DNA of 36,624 nt from Kitasatospora sp. DSM 101779. GTDB taxonomy: Bacteria; Actinomycetota; Actinomycetes; Streptomycetales; Streptomycetaceae. A model generated the notes under the pieces. That model was not told the DNA's origin, did not search any database, and was given only the letters and a program-made list of their open reading frames with translations. Of the stretch, positions 22,982-32,500 are shown in pieces. The DNA lies in NCBI RefSeq assembly GCF_025655475.1, contig NZ_JAHTIK010000001.1, positions 1,416,177 to 1,452,800 on the forward strand, read 5' to 3'. The stretch's first letter is position 1. The number at the start of each line of letters is the position of its first letter. A program made the translations under genes and the position numbers.

Positions 22982-24466
22982 GTGCGCACGAGGACGATCG
23001 TCTCCCTGGCCGCCGCCGTTCTGCTGCTCGCCGACCCGGTGTCGGCGGCCGCGGCGGTGGCCGGCGCCCCCGGCATCGGCGACGCCTACTATCCGACCTA
23101 CGGCAACGGCGGCTACGACGTATCGCACTACGACGTCCGGCTGAAGTACCAGCCCGCCACCGACCGGCTGGAAGGCACCACCACGATCCTGGCCACCGCC
23201 ACCCAGGACCTCTCCCGCTTCGACCTCGACTTCGCGCTCGACGTCGCCGAGGTCCTGGTGGACGGCCGCCCGGCGAAGTTCGCCGCGACCGGCGAGCAGG
23301 AGCTGGAGGTCACCCCGGCCGCACCGCTGGCCAAGGGACAGCGCACCACCGTCGTCGTCCGCTACGCGGGCACCCCGTCCGCCGTCTCCCGCTACGGCTT
23401 CACCGCCTGGCTGCGCACCCCGGACGGCGGAGTGGCGGCGGGCGAGCCGGAGGCCGCCTGGTGGTGGTTCCCGAGCAACGACCACCCGTCGGACAAGGCC
23501 ACCTTCGACGTGTCGGTGCTTGTCCCGGACGGCACCCAGGTGATCTCCAACGGCGACCTGGTCTCGCAGAGCTCGAAGATCGGCTGGACGCGCTGGAACT
23601 GGCGGCAGAACAAGCCGCAGGCCACCTACCTGGCCACCCTGGCGGTCGGGCGGTTCGACATCACCCGCTCCACCAGCCCCGGCGGCATCCCGGTGCTCAA
23701 CGCCTACAGCAGGGACCTCGGCGACAACGACGGCGCGGCCCGGGCCAGCGTGGAGCGCACCGGCGAGCTCGCCGACTGGCTCTCCGGCCTGTTCGGCCCG
23801 TACGCCTTCGGCTCGGTCGGCGGCTACGTGCCCAACGTGCGGACGGGCTACGCGCTGGAGAACCAGACCCGGGTCTTCTACAGCCCGCGGCAGTTCTCCC
23901 GTGGCTCCAACACCTCGGTGGTGGTGCACGAGCTGGCCCACCAGTGGTTCGGCGACACCGTCTCGGTGCGGCGCTGGAGCGAGATCTGGCTGAACGAGGG
24001 CTTCGCCACCTACGCGCAGTGGCTCTGGTCCGAGCACGAGAACGAGGGCACCGCCCAGGAGCTCGCCGACTGGGTGTACTCCTCGCACCCGGCGGACGAC
24101 CCGTTCTGGTCGGTGAAGCCCGGCGACCCCGGCGCGGACCACCAGTTCGACGCGGCGGTGTACGACCGCGGCGCGCTCGCCCTGCAGGCGCTGCGCACCG
24201 AGGTCGGCGACGAGGCCTTCTTCCGCATCCTCAAGGGCTGGCCGGCCGAGCACCGGTACGGCAGCGCGACGATCGCCGACTTCCGGCAGTTCGCCGAGCG
24301 GGTCTCCGGCCGGCCGCTGGGCGAGCTGCTGCAGACCTGGCTCTACACCCCGGCCAAGCCGGCCCGAGGCGCGGTCCCGTCCGCGGCCGGCTCCGGTGCC
24401 CGCCCCTCGGCGGCGCCGGCCGAGCCGCGCTCCTGGGCGAAGATCCACGCGGCGCAGGAGCACTGA
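22982..24466 (+). CDS. secreted M1-family zinc metallopeptidase
   Basis: The 494-residue protein starts with a Sec signal peptide (MRTRTIVSLAAAVLLLADPVSAAAA). The aminopeptidase N-type beta domain begins YDVSHYDVRLKYQP and contains RYGFTAWLRTPDGG. The substrate-binding GAMEN-like motif is GYALENQTR, a variant in which the usual Gly-Met is Ala-Leu. The catalytic zinc site is HELAHQ (H316, E317, H320) with the third ligand E339 in WLNEGFA, the exact HExxH-x18-E spacing of gluzincins. AAVYDRGALALQALR carries the family Tyr. It should cleave N-terminal residues from peptides outside the cell. A disordered Ala/Pro/Ser-rich tail ends the protein. GGAGG precedes GTG 22982. Confidence 0.93.
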   Translation: MRTRTIVSLAAAVLLLADPVSAAAAVAGAPGIGDAYYPTYGNGGYDVSHYDVRLKYQPATDRLEGTTTILATATQDLSRFDLDFALDVAEVLVDGRPAKFAATGEQELEVTPAAPLAKGQRTTVVVRYAGTPSAVSRYGFTAWLRTPDGGVAAGEPEAAWWWFPSNDHPSDKATFDVSVLVPDGTQVISNGDLVSQSSKIGWTRWNWRQNKPQATYLATLAVGRFDITRSTSPGGIPVLNAYSRDLGDNDGAARASVERTGELADWLSGLFGPYAFGSVGGYVPNVRTGYALENQTRVFYSPRQFSRGSNTSVVVHELAHQWFGDTVSVRRWSEIWLNEGFATYAQWLWSEHENEGTAQELADWVYSSHPADDPFWSVKPGDPGADHQFDAAVYDRGALALQALRTEVGDEAFFRILKGWPAEHRYGSATIADFRQFAERVSGRPLGELLQTWLYTPAKPARGAVPSAAGSGARPSAAPAEPRSWAKIHAAQEH

Positions 24467-24475
24467 CGGTGGTTC

Positions 24476-24512
24476 GGCTCCCGCCCCGCCGTCCACGAGC
24501 GGGGCGGGAGCC
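24476..24512. terminator. 14-bp stem terminator between convergent genes
   Basis: GGCTCCCGCCCCGC (24476-24489) pairs perfectly with GCGGGGCGGGAGCC (24499-24512) around a 9-base loop, ten bases after the peptidase stop. No T run follows. It can act on both strands because the phospholipase D-type gene ends at 24558 from the other side. Confidence 0.85.
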
Positions 24513-24513
24513 T

Positions 24514-24545
24514 GGTCAGGGGCCCTGAGGGTCAGGGGCCCTCGG
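24514..24545. repeat. tandem 16-mer, GGTCAGGGGCCCTGAG then GGTCAGGGGCCCTCGG
   Basis: Two adjacent copies differ at two positions. Each has an AGGGGCCCT core that is nearly palindromic, so the pair folds as an imperfect hairpin and probably adds a second terminator for the opposing phospholipase D-type gene. Confidence 0.6.
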
Positions 24546-24557
24546 GGCCCGGCGGCC

Positions 24558-26147
24558 TCAGGCGGTGCAGATCCCGCGCGCCCAGTCGACGGTCGCGGCG
24601 GTCTGCGAGTACTGCCACTGCGGCGCGAGCACCTCGGCGTCGAGGCGGCCGGCCGCCGCGCGGTCCTCGACGATGTAGCCGAAGTCCTGCAACCAGGCCG
24701 GGTAGAGGTTCTTCGAGCCGGTGTAGAAGGCCTGCCCGTCCACCGAGACGACCTTGTGGTGCAGCGCGTACGGGTGGCCGTCGGCCCAGGTGGCGGTCGG
24801 CGCGGCGCGGAAGGACGCAAGCTGCAGGTTGCCGCAGAGCGCGGCCCGGCCCTTGGCCTGGTCGCCCGTCAGCTTCACCAGACGGTCCTTCAGCACGTCG
24901 CCGACCTCGGCGAGCGACTTGATCTGCGAGTAGCCGCCGCTGCCGACCGCGCCCCGGTTGGCCGGGTCGCTGACCACGATCCGCACCTTGACCCCGGCGG
25001 CCAGCTTGGCGGCCAGCACGTCGTAGAGCCGCTGGTCGTAGCGGGGCAGCGGCGGGCAGGTGGCGTTGAGGTCCTGCTGGGAGATCTCGACGTGGTCGGT
25101 GGCACTGGCGACCAGGGCGCGCAGCGCGTTCTCCTCGGGGTTGACCGTCTCGTAGTCGCGGTCGTTGTTGGTGCGGTCCGCCACGCCGACGCCGCAGCGG
25201 GTGGCGGCGGCACCCGGCAGCTGCGGACGGTAGCCGGACGCCGGGTCGGCGGTGCGCACGCCGATGCCGAGGCCGCCGACGGCGATCACCGGCACGCCGC
25301 CGGCCTGCGGGGCGGCGGGCGTCTCCAGGGTGCGCAGGCAGCCCGCGCCGGCGGAGGCCGCGAACCAGACGTTCTGGCTGATGCCGCCGGTGTTGTCGCA
25401 GGTCCAGGACCACAGGGTGTCGAGGTAGCGGGCGGCGGAGCCGGCCGCGGGACCGGTCAGCTCGACGTCGGCGTCGGTGACCGGGTGGGCGGTGTCGAGG
25501 TAGTCGTCCTTCCAGCCGTTGATGCCGCCGACGATCGCGGTGGCGCCGTCCACGACCAGGATCTTGGAGTGGTTCCAGGACAGGCCGATGCGGGAGGTGG
25601 TGGCGGAGGCGACGGTGAGTGTGACGCTCGCGGCGGCCGGTCCGAGCCGGGCGATCAGCTCGTCGCGGTAGGCGGCGGGCCGCACGTTGAGGTGGTAGAC
25701 GGGCGCGGCGCCGACCAGGATCCGCACGGTGAGGTGCCGGCCGTCGGCGGTGGCCTGCTTCAGTCCGGCCACCAGAGCGTCCTCGAAGCCGCCGTTCGGG
25801 AAGGGCGCCAGCGAGGAGACGTCGACGGTACGGGTGGCGGCGGCGACCGCGGCGGTGGTGCGGGCGAGCAGCTGGTCGCTGCCGGTCCGGTTGCGGCAGG
25901 CTGCGTCGCCCCAGCAGCCGGGGGTCTGCAGCACGCCGTCGAAGCGGTTGCCGTCGGTACGCTGCCAGACCGCGCCCTCCAGGCCGGGAGAGACCTCGCG
26001 CAGGGTCTGCTCGACGGCGTCGAGGTGCGGGGTCGCGGACCCGGCGGCGTAGGCCGGTGCGGCGGCGGGCAGCACACCGAGGACGGCGGCGAGGACGAGC
26101 AGGGGACGGGTGACGCGGCCGGTGCGGCGCGGTCGGCGGTCGAGCAC
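24558..26147 (-). CDS. secreted phospholipase D-superfamily protein (two HKD motifs)
   Basis: From GTG 26147 the protein has 529 residues with a signal peptide ([19 protein letters not shown]). Both catalytic motifs are intact: [21 protein letters not shown] in the first half and [24 protein letters not shown] near the C-terminus. The HxK-x4-D pattern with downstream Gly-Ser/Gly-Gly-Asn is diagnostic of the PLD superfamily. A pair of HKD motifs in one chain makes one active site. Substrate could be phospholipid, nucleic acid or another phosphodiester; it is not readable. AGGA eight bases upstream supports the GTG; the longer frame to 26216 covers the promoter. The protein should act outside the cell, like the M1 peptidase encoded convergently. 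Confidence 0.9.
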   Translation of the reverse strand: MLDRRPRRTGRVTRPLLVLAAVLGVLPAAAPAYAAGSATPHLDAVEQTLREVSPGLEGAVWQRTDGNRFDGVLQTPGCWGDAACRNRTGSDQLLARTTAAVAAATRTVDVSSLAPFPNGGFEDALVAGLKQATADGRHLTVRILVGAAPVYHLNVRPAAYRDELIARLGPAAASVTLTVASATTSRIGLSWNHSKILVVDGATAIVGGINGWKDDYLDTAHPVTDADVELTGPAAGSAARYLDTLWSWTCDNTGGISQNVWFAASAGAGCLRTLETPAAPQAGGVPVIAVGGLGIGVRTADPASGYRPQLPGAAATRCGVGVADRTNNDRDYETVNPEENALRALVASATDHVEISQQDLNATCPPLPRYDQRLYDVLAAKLAAGVKVRIVVSDPANRGAVGSGGYSQIKSLAEVGDVLKDRLVKLTGDQAKGRAALCGNLQLASFRAAPTATWADGHPYALHHKVVSVDGQAFYTGSKNLYPAWLQDFGYIVEDRAAAGRLDAEVLAPQWQYSQTAATVDWARGICTA

Positions 26148-26185
26148 GGAGAGGGTCCTTTGGCAGATCACCAACAATCTACCTG

Positions 26186-26216
26186 ATAGTAACTTGACGG
26201 CCCACCAGATGATCAA
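26186..26216 (-). promoter_or_regulatory. candidate promoter TTGATC-19-TACTAT of the PLD-family gene
   Basis: On the minus strand TTGATC (26216-26211) and TACTAT (26191-26186) are 19 bases apart, in an AT-richer stretch unusual for this DNA. The start point would lie about 35 bases before the GTG. Confidence 0.45.
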
Positions 26217-26270
26217 ATCGGGGCCGCCCGGCCGGCCACCCGCGTCCGGACGCCCCGCCCGCCACCGGCG

Positions 26271-29200
26271 TCAGCCGCGGCCGCCGATGTGCAGCCCGGC
26301 CGGCCGCGCGTCCTCCTGCACCAGCCGGCCCGCCTGGTCCGTGGTGAGCGGCCGCGCGAACAGGTAGCCCTGGCCGAGCGGGCAGCCCATCGCGGCCAGC
26401 AGGTCGCGCTGGACGGTGTTCTCGATCCCCTCCGCGATGACCTGCACGCCCAGCGTGTCGGCGATCCGCGCGATGCCCTCGACCAGGGCGTACTGCTGCT
26501 GGGAGTGGCCGAGCCCGTCGATGAAGGACTTGTCGATCTTCAGGATGGAGATCGGGAACTCCCGCAGGTAGCTCAGCGAGGAGTAGCCCGTGCCGAAGTC
26601 GTCGATGGCGATCTGCACCCCGAGGTCGCCCAGCATCTGCATGTCGGTGCGGACCCGCTCGTCGCGGCGCATCAGCACCGTCTCGGTGAGCTCCAGCACC
26701 AGCGTGGACGGCTCGATGCCGCTCTGGTCGAGAGCCCGGCGGACGGTGTCCACGAAGCCCGCGTCGCGGAACTGCCGGCCGGAGACGTTCACGCTCACCC
26801 GCAGCGGGCCACGGCCGCCGACCGCCCGCTCGGCCCGGGTCAGCCGCTGCCAGCGGGCCGCCTCGGCGACCGCCCGCTCCAGCACCCAGGCGCCGAGCGG
26901 CACGATCTGGCCGCTCTCCTCGGCGAGCGAGATGAAGTCCTCCGGCAGCACCATGCCGCGTCGCGCGTGCGGCCAGCGCACCAGCGCCTCGAAGCCCACC
27001 AGGCCGCCCGAGGTCAGGTCGACGATCGGCTGGTAGTAGAGCGCGAACGCGGCCTCCGCGATCGCCTCGTCCAGGCTCTCGTTGAGCTCGTGCCGCTCGA
27101 CCAGGCCGGCCTGGAGGGCGGGCCGGTAGTGGCACCACTGCCGCTTGCCGGCCGCCTTCGCCGAGTACAGCGCGAGGTCGGCGTGGGTGAGCAGCTCGGC
27201 GCCGTCCTCGCTGTCCTCGGTGGTGGCCACACCGATACTGGCGGCGACCCGGACCGCGCCGGAGCTGAGCTTGAACGGCTCCTCGAAGACGGCGAGCACC
27301 GCGGAGGCGGTCGCCCCCACGTCGGCGGGCGACAGGGCGTCCTCGACCAGCACGGCGAACTCGTCGCCGCCGAGCCGGGCCGCCGTGTCGGAGGTGCGCA
27401 GCGCGGTGGAGATCCGCAGCGAGACGGCGACCAGCAGCTCGTCGCCGACCGCGTGGCCCTGGGTGTCGTTGACCACCTTAAAGTCGTCGAGGTCGATGAA
27501 GAGCACTCCGGTGACGGTTCCGCGGCGGCCGCTGCGGGAGAGCGCGTGGCCGACCCGGTCCTGGAAGAGGACGCGGTTGGCGAGGCCCGTGAGCGAGTCG
27601 TGGAACGCCCGGTGGGTGAGCTCGCGCTCCATCTGCCGCTGGTCGGTGACGTCGCGCAGGGTGAGCACCAGGCCGCCGACCGTGGGGTCGTCGCGCAGGT
27701 CGTTCCAGCGCACCTCGGCCTCGATCACCGTGCGGTCGTTGCGCAGCAGCCGCCAGTGCTCGCGCTGCTCGGCCTGCTCGCGGGTGCGCATCCGCAGCAG
27801 CGCCTGGTTGACGGCACGGCTGTCCTCCGGCGGCACCAGGTCGGTGAGGGCCTGGCCGTCGAGCGACGGGTAGCCGAGGACGCGCTCGGCCGAGGAGCTG
27901 GAGTACCGGATGGTGTCGTCCGCGCGCAGGATGAGGATCACGTCGGAGGCGCTCTGCACCAGCGTGCGGAAGTACAGCTCGCTGTTGCGGCGGTTGATCT
28001 CCTCGTTGAGCATCACCCGCTCGACCGCGAGGGCGGCCTGCGCGGCGAGGATGTCGAGGGTGCCCCATAAGGCCGTGAGCCGGTGCTCCGTGCCGCCGAC
28101 GACGAGGGCGCCGATCAGCGGGTCGCCCGAGGGGCGCTTCTCCAGGACGAGCGGGCAGATCAGGGCACTGGGGGCGCCCTCCAGGCGGGCGGCGAGGCCC
28201 GGGTCGAGGGTGCCGATCGGCACCAGGCGGCTCTCGCGGACGGGTTCGACCTCGATCGGGCCGTCGCCGTCGGCCCGCAGGGTGCCCTCGTCGCCGACCG
28301 CGAGCATCGCGACGTGCGCGGGCTCGGCGGGGACGAGGGCGGAGGCGGCGGTGCGCACGGCGTCGGCGACCTGCTCGACGGTGGCGGCACCGCCCAGCGC
28401 GGCGCCGGCCATCCGCAGCACCCGCTCGCGCTCCACGGCGTGGCGGTGGTTGAGGACGACCCCGGCGAGCCGGGAGAGCACCAGCAGGAACAGCACGGCG
28501 GAGAATCCGCCGATGACGGCCGCGTTCGCCGCGTCGCCCTGGGTGACCTCCAGGACGAGCATGGTCGGGGCGATCAGCGAGGCGACGGCGAGCAGGGCGA
28601 TCCGGCCGCGGCTGATGTCCGGCGGCTGGGTCGGGATGGGTCTGGTCAGCTCCACCATCGAGGGGTGCAGCGCCGCCGCGCCCCAGGCGGTGTAGAGCAC
28701 CGCCCAGCCGAGTTCGACGGGGGTGCCGATCCGCCACACGCCGTGCAGCTGGATCAGGCCGTACAGGACGTCGGAGACAAGCAGGCCGACGGTGCCGACG
28801 GTGAGCAGCACCACGGCGGGGCTCTTGCCGCCGCGCGGCACCAGCAGCCGCATCAGCATGGCGAGCACGAGCACGTCGCCGAGCGGATAGGCGATCGAGA
28901 CGGCCTTCTGGAACCAGGTGAGCTCCGGGTTCCTGGCGTACGGGACGACCAGGTACATCCAGCTGAGCAGGGCGAGGCCGACGGTCAGCGTGAGGGCGTC
29001 GGTCAGCGAACCGCGGTCCTGGTGCGCCGTCCGCCAGCGGATGAACCCCCAGACGCCGAGGGCGTAGAGCACGAACTCGGCGAGGTAGAAGGCGTCCGCC
29101 AGGGACGGGAACGCGGTCTGGTGCAGGTAGTTGGTCTGGACGACCTGGACGACCTCACCGACGGTGAAGCTGAGGTTGGCTACCGCGAGCAGGTACCAGG

Positions 29201-29375
29201 CGCTGGCGTGGGCGGGCCGGTTGATGCGGACACCGATCACGATGGCGGCGAAGCTGCTCAGTCCGATACCCGTCCACCAGATGATGCGGTCGGCGGGAAA
29301 ACGGTAGTAGACCACCGTCAGCAGCACCATCAGGCCGATATAACAGACCGTCAGCCGCTGTCGTCGACGTGTCAA
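26271..29375 (-). CDS. membrane GAF-PAS-GGDEF-EAL cyclic-di-GMP enzyme
   Basis: The 1034-residue protein has about eight to ten membrane helices in the first 330 residues, then GAF (about 345-490), PAS (about 500-615), GGDEF (about 620-775) and EAL domains. The cyclase site GGDEF is intact, with the inhibitory I-site RTSD exactly five residues before it. The phosphodiesterase residues are also intact: GFEALVRW, ELTETVL, IDDFGTGYSSL, KIDKSFI, AEGIEN and QGYLFARP. So both synthesis and breakdown of c-di-GMP are possible, as in other Streptomyces dual-domain enzymes of this layout. The start is TTG 29375, seven bases after a perfect AAGGAGGT that lies in a hairpin. Codon 436 (28070-28068) is TTA, so translation should need the bldA tRNA. 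Confidence 0.92.
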   Translation of the reverse strand: MTRRRQRLTVCYIGLMVLLTVVYYRFPADRIIWWTGIGLSSFAAIVIGVRINRPAHASAWYLLAVANLSFTVGEVVQVVQTNYLHQTAFPSLADAFYLAEFVLYALGVWGFIRWRTAHQDRGSLTDALTLTVGLALLSWMYLVVPYARNPELTWFQKAVSIAYPLGDVLVLAMLMRLLVPRGGKSPAVVLLTVGTVGLLVSDVLYGLIQLHGVWRIGTPVELGWAVLYTAWGAAALHPSMVELTRPIPTQPPDISRGRIALLAVASLIAPTMLVLEVTQGDAANAAVIGGFSAVLFLLVLSRLAGVVLNHRHAVERERVLRMAGAALGGAATVEQVADAVRTAASALVPAEPAHVAMLAVGDEGTLRADGDGPIEVEPVRESRLVPIGTLDPGLAARLEGAPSALICPLVLEKRPSGDPLIGALVVGGTEHRLTALWGTLDILAAQAALAVERVMLNEEINRRNSELYFRTLVQSASDVILILRADDTIRYSSSSAERVLGYPSLDGQALTDLVPPEDSRAVNQALLRMRTREQAEQREHWRLLRNDRTVIEAEVRWNDLRDDPTVGGLVLTLRDVTDQRQMERELTHRAFHDSLTGLANRVLFQDRVGHALSRSGRRGTVTGVLFIDLDDFKVVNDTQGHAVGDELLVAVSLRISTALRTSDTAARLGGDEFAVLVEDALSPADVGATASAVLAVFEEPFKLSSGAVRVAASIGVATTEDSEDGAELLTHADLALYSAKAAGKRQWCHYRPALQAGLVERHELNESLDEAIAEAAFALYYQPIVDLTSGGLVGFEALVRWPHARRGMVLPEDFISLAEESGQIVPLGAWVLERAVAEAARWQRLTRAERAVGGRGPLRVSVNVSGRQFRDAGFVDTVRRALDQSGIEPSTLVLELTETVLMRRDERVRTDMQMLGDLGVQIAIDDFGTGYSSLSYLREFPISILKIDKSFIDGLGHSQQQYALVEGIARIADTLGVQVIAEGIENTVQRDLLAAMGCPLGQGYLFARPLTTDQAGRLVQEDARPAGLHIGGRG

Positions 29376-29377
29376 CC

Positions 29378-29406
29378 CAGCTACCTCCTTCGGAGGTGGT
29401 GAGCTG
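29378..29406 (-). promoter_or_regulatory. hairpin that sequesters the Shine-Dalgarno of the c-di-GMP gene
   Basis: In the minus-strand mRNA, ACCUCC pairs perfectly with the Shine-Dalgarno GGAGGU around the triloop GAA. A second helix, CAGCU with AGCUG, extends the stem below a 4-base bulge. The structure ends only two bases before the TTG start. This could hold translation low until the structure is opened. Confidence 0.65.
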
Positions 29407-29419
29407 AACCGCTCAAGAA

Positions 29420-29434
29420 TTGGGGCGCTCCCAA
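29420..29434. promoter_or_regulatory. inverted repeat TTGGG-GCGCT-CCCAA in the divergent spacer
   Basis: It resembles a CebR/LacI-type box (TGGGAGCGCTCCCA) with one base missing. It adjoins a minus-strand -10-like TATGAT (29439-29434), so it could be an operator for the c-di-GMP gene. With the changed spacing, binding by the CebR-type repressor itself is uncertain. Confidence 0.4.
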
Positions 29435-29446
29435 TCATACATAGCG

Positions 29447-29532
29447 AGGCACGAATGCCTATAGTCGAGATTATCGGGGGCGGTCCGTGGCGGGCGGCGG
29501 AGGCCGCGGCCGTGCAGGCCCCAGGCCGTGCA
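29447..29532. promoter_or_regulatory. divergent promoter region of the c-di-GMP and NRPS genes
   Basis: Elements seen are: AGGCA-CGAA-TGCCT (29447-29460), a perfect dyad whose minus-strand RNA has a UUCG tetraloop; TATAGT (29460-29465), a -10-like hexamer toward the NRPS gene without a clear -35; and the direct repeat GGCCGTGCA at 29508-29516 and 29524-29532, spaced 16 bases. The region is less GC-rich than the genes. Confidence 0.4.
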
Positions 29533-29583
29533 CTCCCCGGTATATCCCGGTAATCCATCCGCCGTCTGTCGAGGTCGTCGCCG

Positions 29584-32500
29584 GTGGAGCTGTCGAATCA
29601 CGCGCAATCCCCCCATTTCGGGCCCCATCTCGTCCTGGTGAACGGAGATGGACAGTATGCGATTTGGACGAACGAACTCCCGGTGCCCGAGGGATGGCGG
29701 AGCGTATTCGGTCCCGCGGATCGCGAGGAATGCCGGCGGCAGGTCAGGGCGCGCTGGCGCGATGTGAGACCGGCCGGGCCGGGCGCCCCCGGACGCACGG
29801 TGCACGCGCTGTTCCGCGAACAGGCCGCGACGCGGCCCGGCGCGCTCGCCGTGCTCTGCGACGACGGACCGCTCACCTACGCCGAACTCGACGGCCGCAG
29901 CGACCGGCTGGCCGAGGAACTGCGGGCGCTCGGCGTCGGCCCGGACTCGGTGGTGCCGGTGTGCCTGGAGCGCAGCGGCGACATGGTGGTGGCGCTGCTG
30001 GCCGCGCTCAAGGCGGGCGGCGCCTTCCTGCCGCTCGACCCGGCCCACCCGGACCTGCGGCTGGCCAATCTGGCCGCCGACTCCGGCGGCGGGCCGGTGG
30101 TGACGTCGCGTGACCACGCGGGGCTCTTCCCCACGGCCGTCCTGGTGGAGGCGTACCGGTTGGCCGGGCCGCCGACGGCCGTGCCGCCACCGGACCTCAC
30201 CGACCCGGACGACCTCGCCTACCTGATCTACACCTCGGGCACCACCGGTGAACCCAAGGGCGTGCCGGTCAGCCACCGCACCATGGTGTTCACGCTGTCG
30301 CGGGTCGCCGAGGCCTACGCACTGTCACCGGCCGACCGGGTGCTCCAGTTGGGCGCGCTGGGATTCGACACGTCACTGGAGCAGATCTTCACCCCGCTGC
30401 TCAACGGCGCCACGCTGGTGCTCGGCGGGCGGCACCCGTGGGCGCCGATCGAGCTGGCCCACCGACTGCCCGAACTCGGCATCACCGTGGCGGACCTGAC
30501 GCCCACGTACTGGCACCGGCTGCTCGCGGTGCTGCCCGAGCACGGCCCCGCGGCCCACTCGCTGCGGCTGCTGATCGTCGGCGGCGACACCGTCCCCGCC
30601 GAGGACTGCCGCGAGACGCTGCGCCGGCTGCCCGGCACCCGGTTGCTCAACGCGTACGGACTCACCGAGACCGGCATCACCTCGACGCTCTGCGAGATAC
30701 GCCCCGAGCTGCTGGCCGCCCCGGCGAACGCCCCCGTCCCGGTGGGGCGGCCGCTGCTCGGCACCTTCGTGCACGTGCTGGACGCGCGCCTGCGCCCGGT
30801 GCCGCCCGGCGAGAAGGGCGAGGTGTACCTCGGCGGGCCCGGGCTGGCCCGCGGCTACTGGAAGCAACCGGAGCTGACGGCGGAGAGGTTCCTCCCCGAG
30901 CCGTACGCGGGCACCCCCGGCGGCCGGATGTACCGCACCGGCGACACCGGCCGGTGGCGGCCGGACGGCACCCTGGAACTGATTGGCCGGGCCGACGACC
31001 AGGTAAAGATCCGCGGCTACCGGGTCGACCCGGGCGAGGTCGAGGCCGTCCTCGGCGAGCACCCGGCGGTCGGCGAGGTCAGGGTGGTGGCGGGCGAGGC
31101 CAACGGCGGCGGCCGGGCGCTCACCGCCTACTACACCGCCCGCGACCGCCAGCCCGAGGACCTCCGGCAGTACCTGGCCGCCCGGCTGCCCGACCACCTG
31201 GTGCCCGCCGCCTTCGTCGCCGTCGAGCGGATGCCCGTCACCCCCAGCGGCAAGATCGACCGGACCGGCCTGACCCGCGGCCCGGCGTCACCCCGCCACG
31301 CCGGCGGCGGCCCCGGCACCACCGTGCAGGCCGGCCTCGCCTACCTGTGGGCACAGATCCTCGACGTCGAGCACGTCGGTGCCGACGACGACTTCTTCGA
31401 ACTCGGCGGGAACTCGCTGCTCGCGATGGAGATGCTGGCCCGGGCCCGGATCATGTTCGGCATCGGGGTCGACCGGATCCGCACCCTCACCCGCGCCCTG
31501 CTGAAGAACCCCACCCTCGGCGCCTTCTCCGCCGTCGCCCGGGACGCCCGCCGCGCCCTGCCCGCCGAGCACGGCCAGCGGATCGACTTCGCCGCCGAGG
31601 CCGAGCTCGGCGTGCCGGTGCACCGCTCCCCCGAGCACAGCGCCCCGCGCTGGCATCAGCCCACCGACATCCTGCTGACCGGCGCCACCGGCTTCTGCGG
31701 CACCCATCTGCTGCGCGCCCTGCTGGAGACCACCGACGCCCGGGTGCACTGCCTGGTCCGCGCCCCCGACCCGGAGCACGGCCTGGAGCGGCTGCGCGCC
31801 GCGCACCAGCGCTACCTGCTGCGCGACCTGCACTCGGACCGGGTCGTACCGGTCGTCGGCGACCTCGCCGAACCGCTGCTCGGCCTCGGCCGGCGGCGCT
31901 TCGAGCAGCTCGCCGGCACCGTCGACCTGATCCACCACCTCGGCGGCCAGGTGAACTTCCTCTACCCGTACCACCAGCTGCGGGCCGCGAACGTGGCCGG
32001 CACCCGCGAGATCATCCGGCTCGCCGGGCACTCCCGGGCGATTCCCGTGCACTACCTGTCCAGCATGGCCGTGCTCGCCGGGTACGGGCCGGCCGGCATC
32101 CGGCAGGTCACCGAGGAGAGCCCGCTCGCCCACGCCGACCGGCTCTCGGTCGGCTACGTGGAGAGCAAGTGGGTCGCCGAGGCGCTGCTGCACCACGCGG
32201 CCGCGGCCGGCCTGCCGGTCACCGTCCACCGGGTCAACGACGTCACCGGGGACCTGCGGCACGGCGTCATCAACCCGGGCACCGAACTCTCCGCGATCAT
32301 CCGCTACCTGTGGGACAGCGGCACCAGCCCCGACGTCGACCTGCCGCTCGACTTCGTGCCCGCCGACGTCTTCACCCGCGCCCTCGCGGTCGTCTCCACC
32401 CGCGAGCCCGCCGAGGGCCGGGTGCTGCACCTGACCAACCCCGCCCCGGCCACGCTCGGCGACCTCGCCGAACGCATCCGCTCCCGCGGCCGCCCCGTCG

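Noticed and set aside
27476..27482. A further TTA triplet within the c-di-GMP gene
   Set aside because: It spans TTT-AAG (Phe-Lys) and is out of frame; likewise GTTATC near 15191 in the binding-protein gene.
26271..29375. Assigning a specific Streptomyces name (rmdB, cdg-type) to the GGDEF-EAL gene
   Set aside because: Several membrane GGDEF-EAL proteins share this layout, and I cannot align them here.
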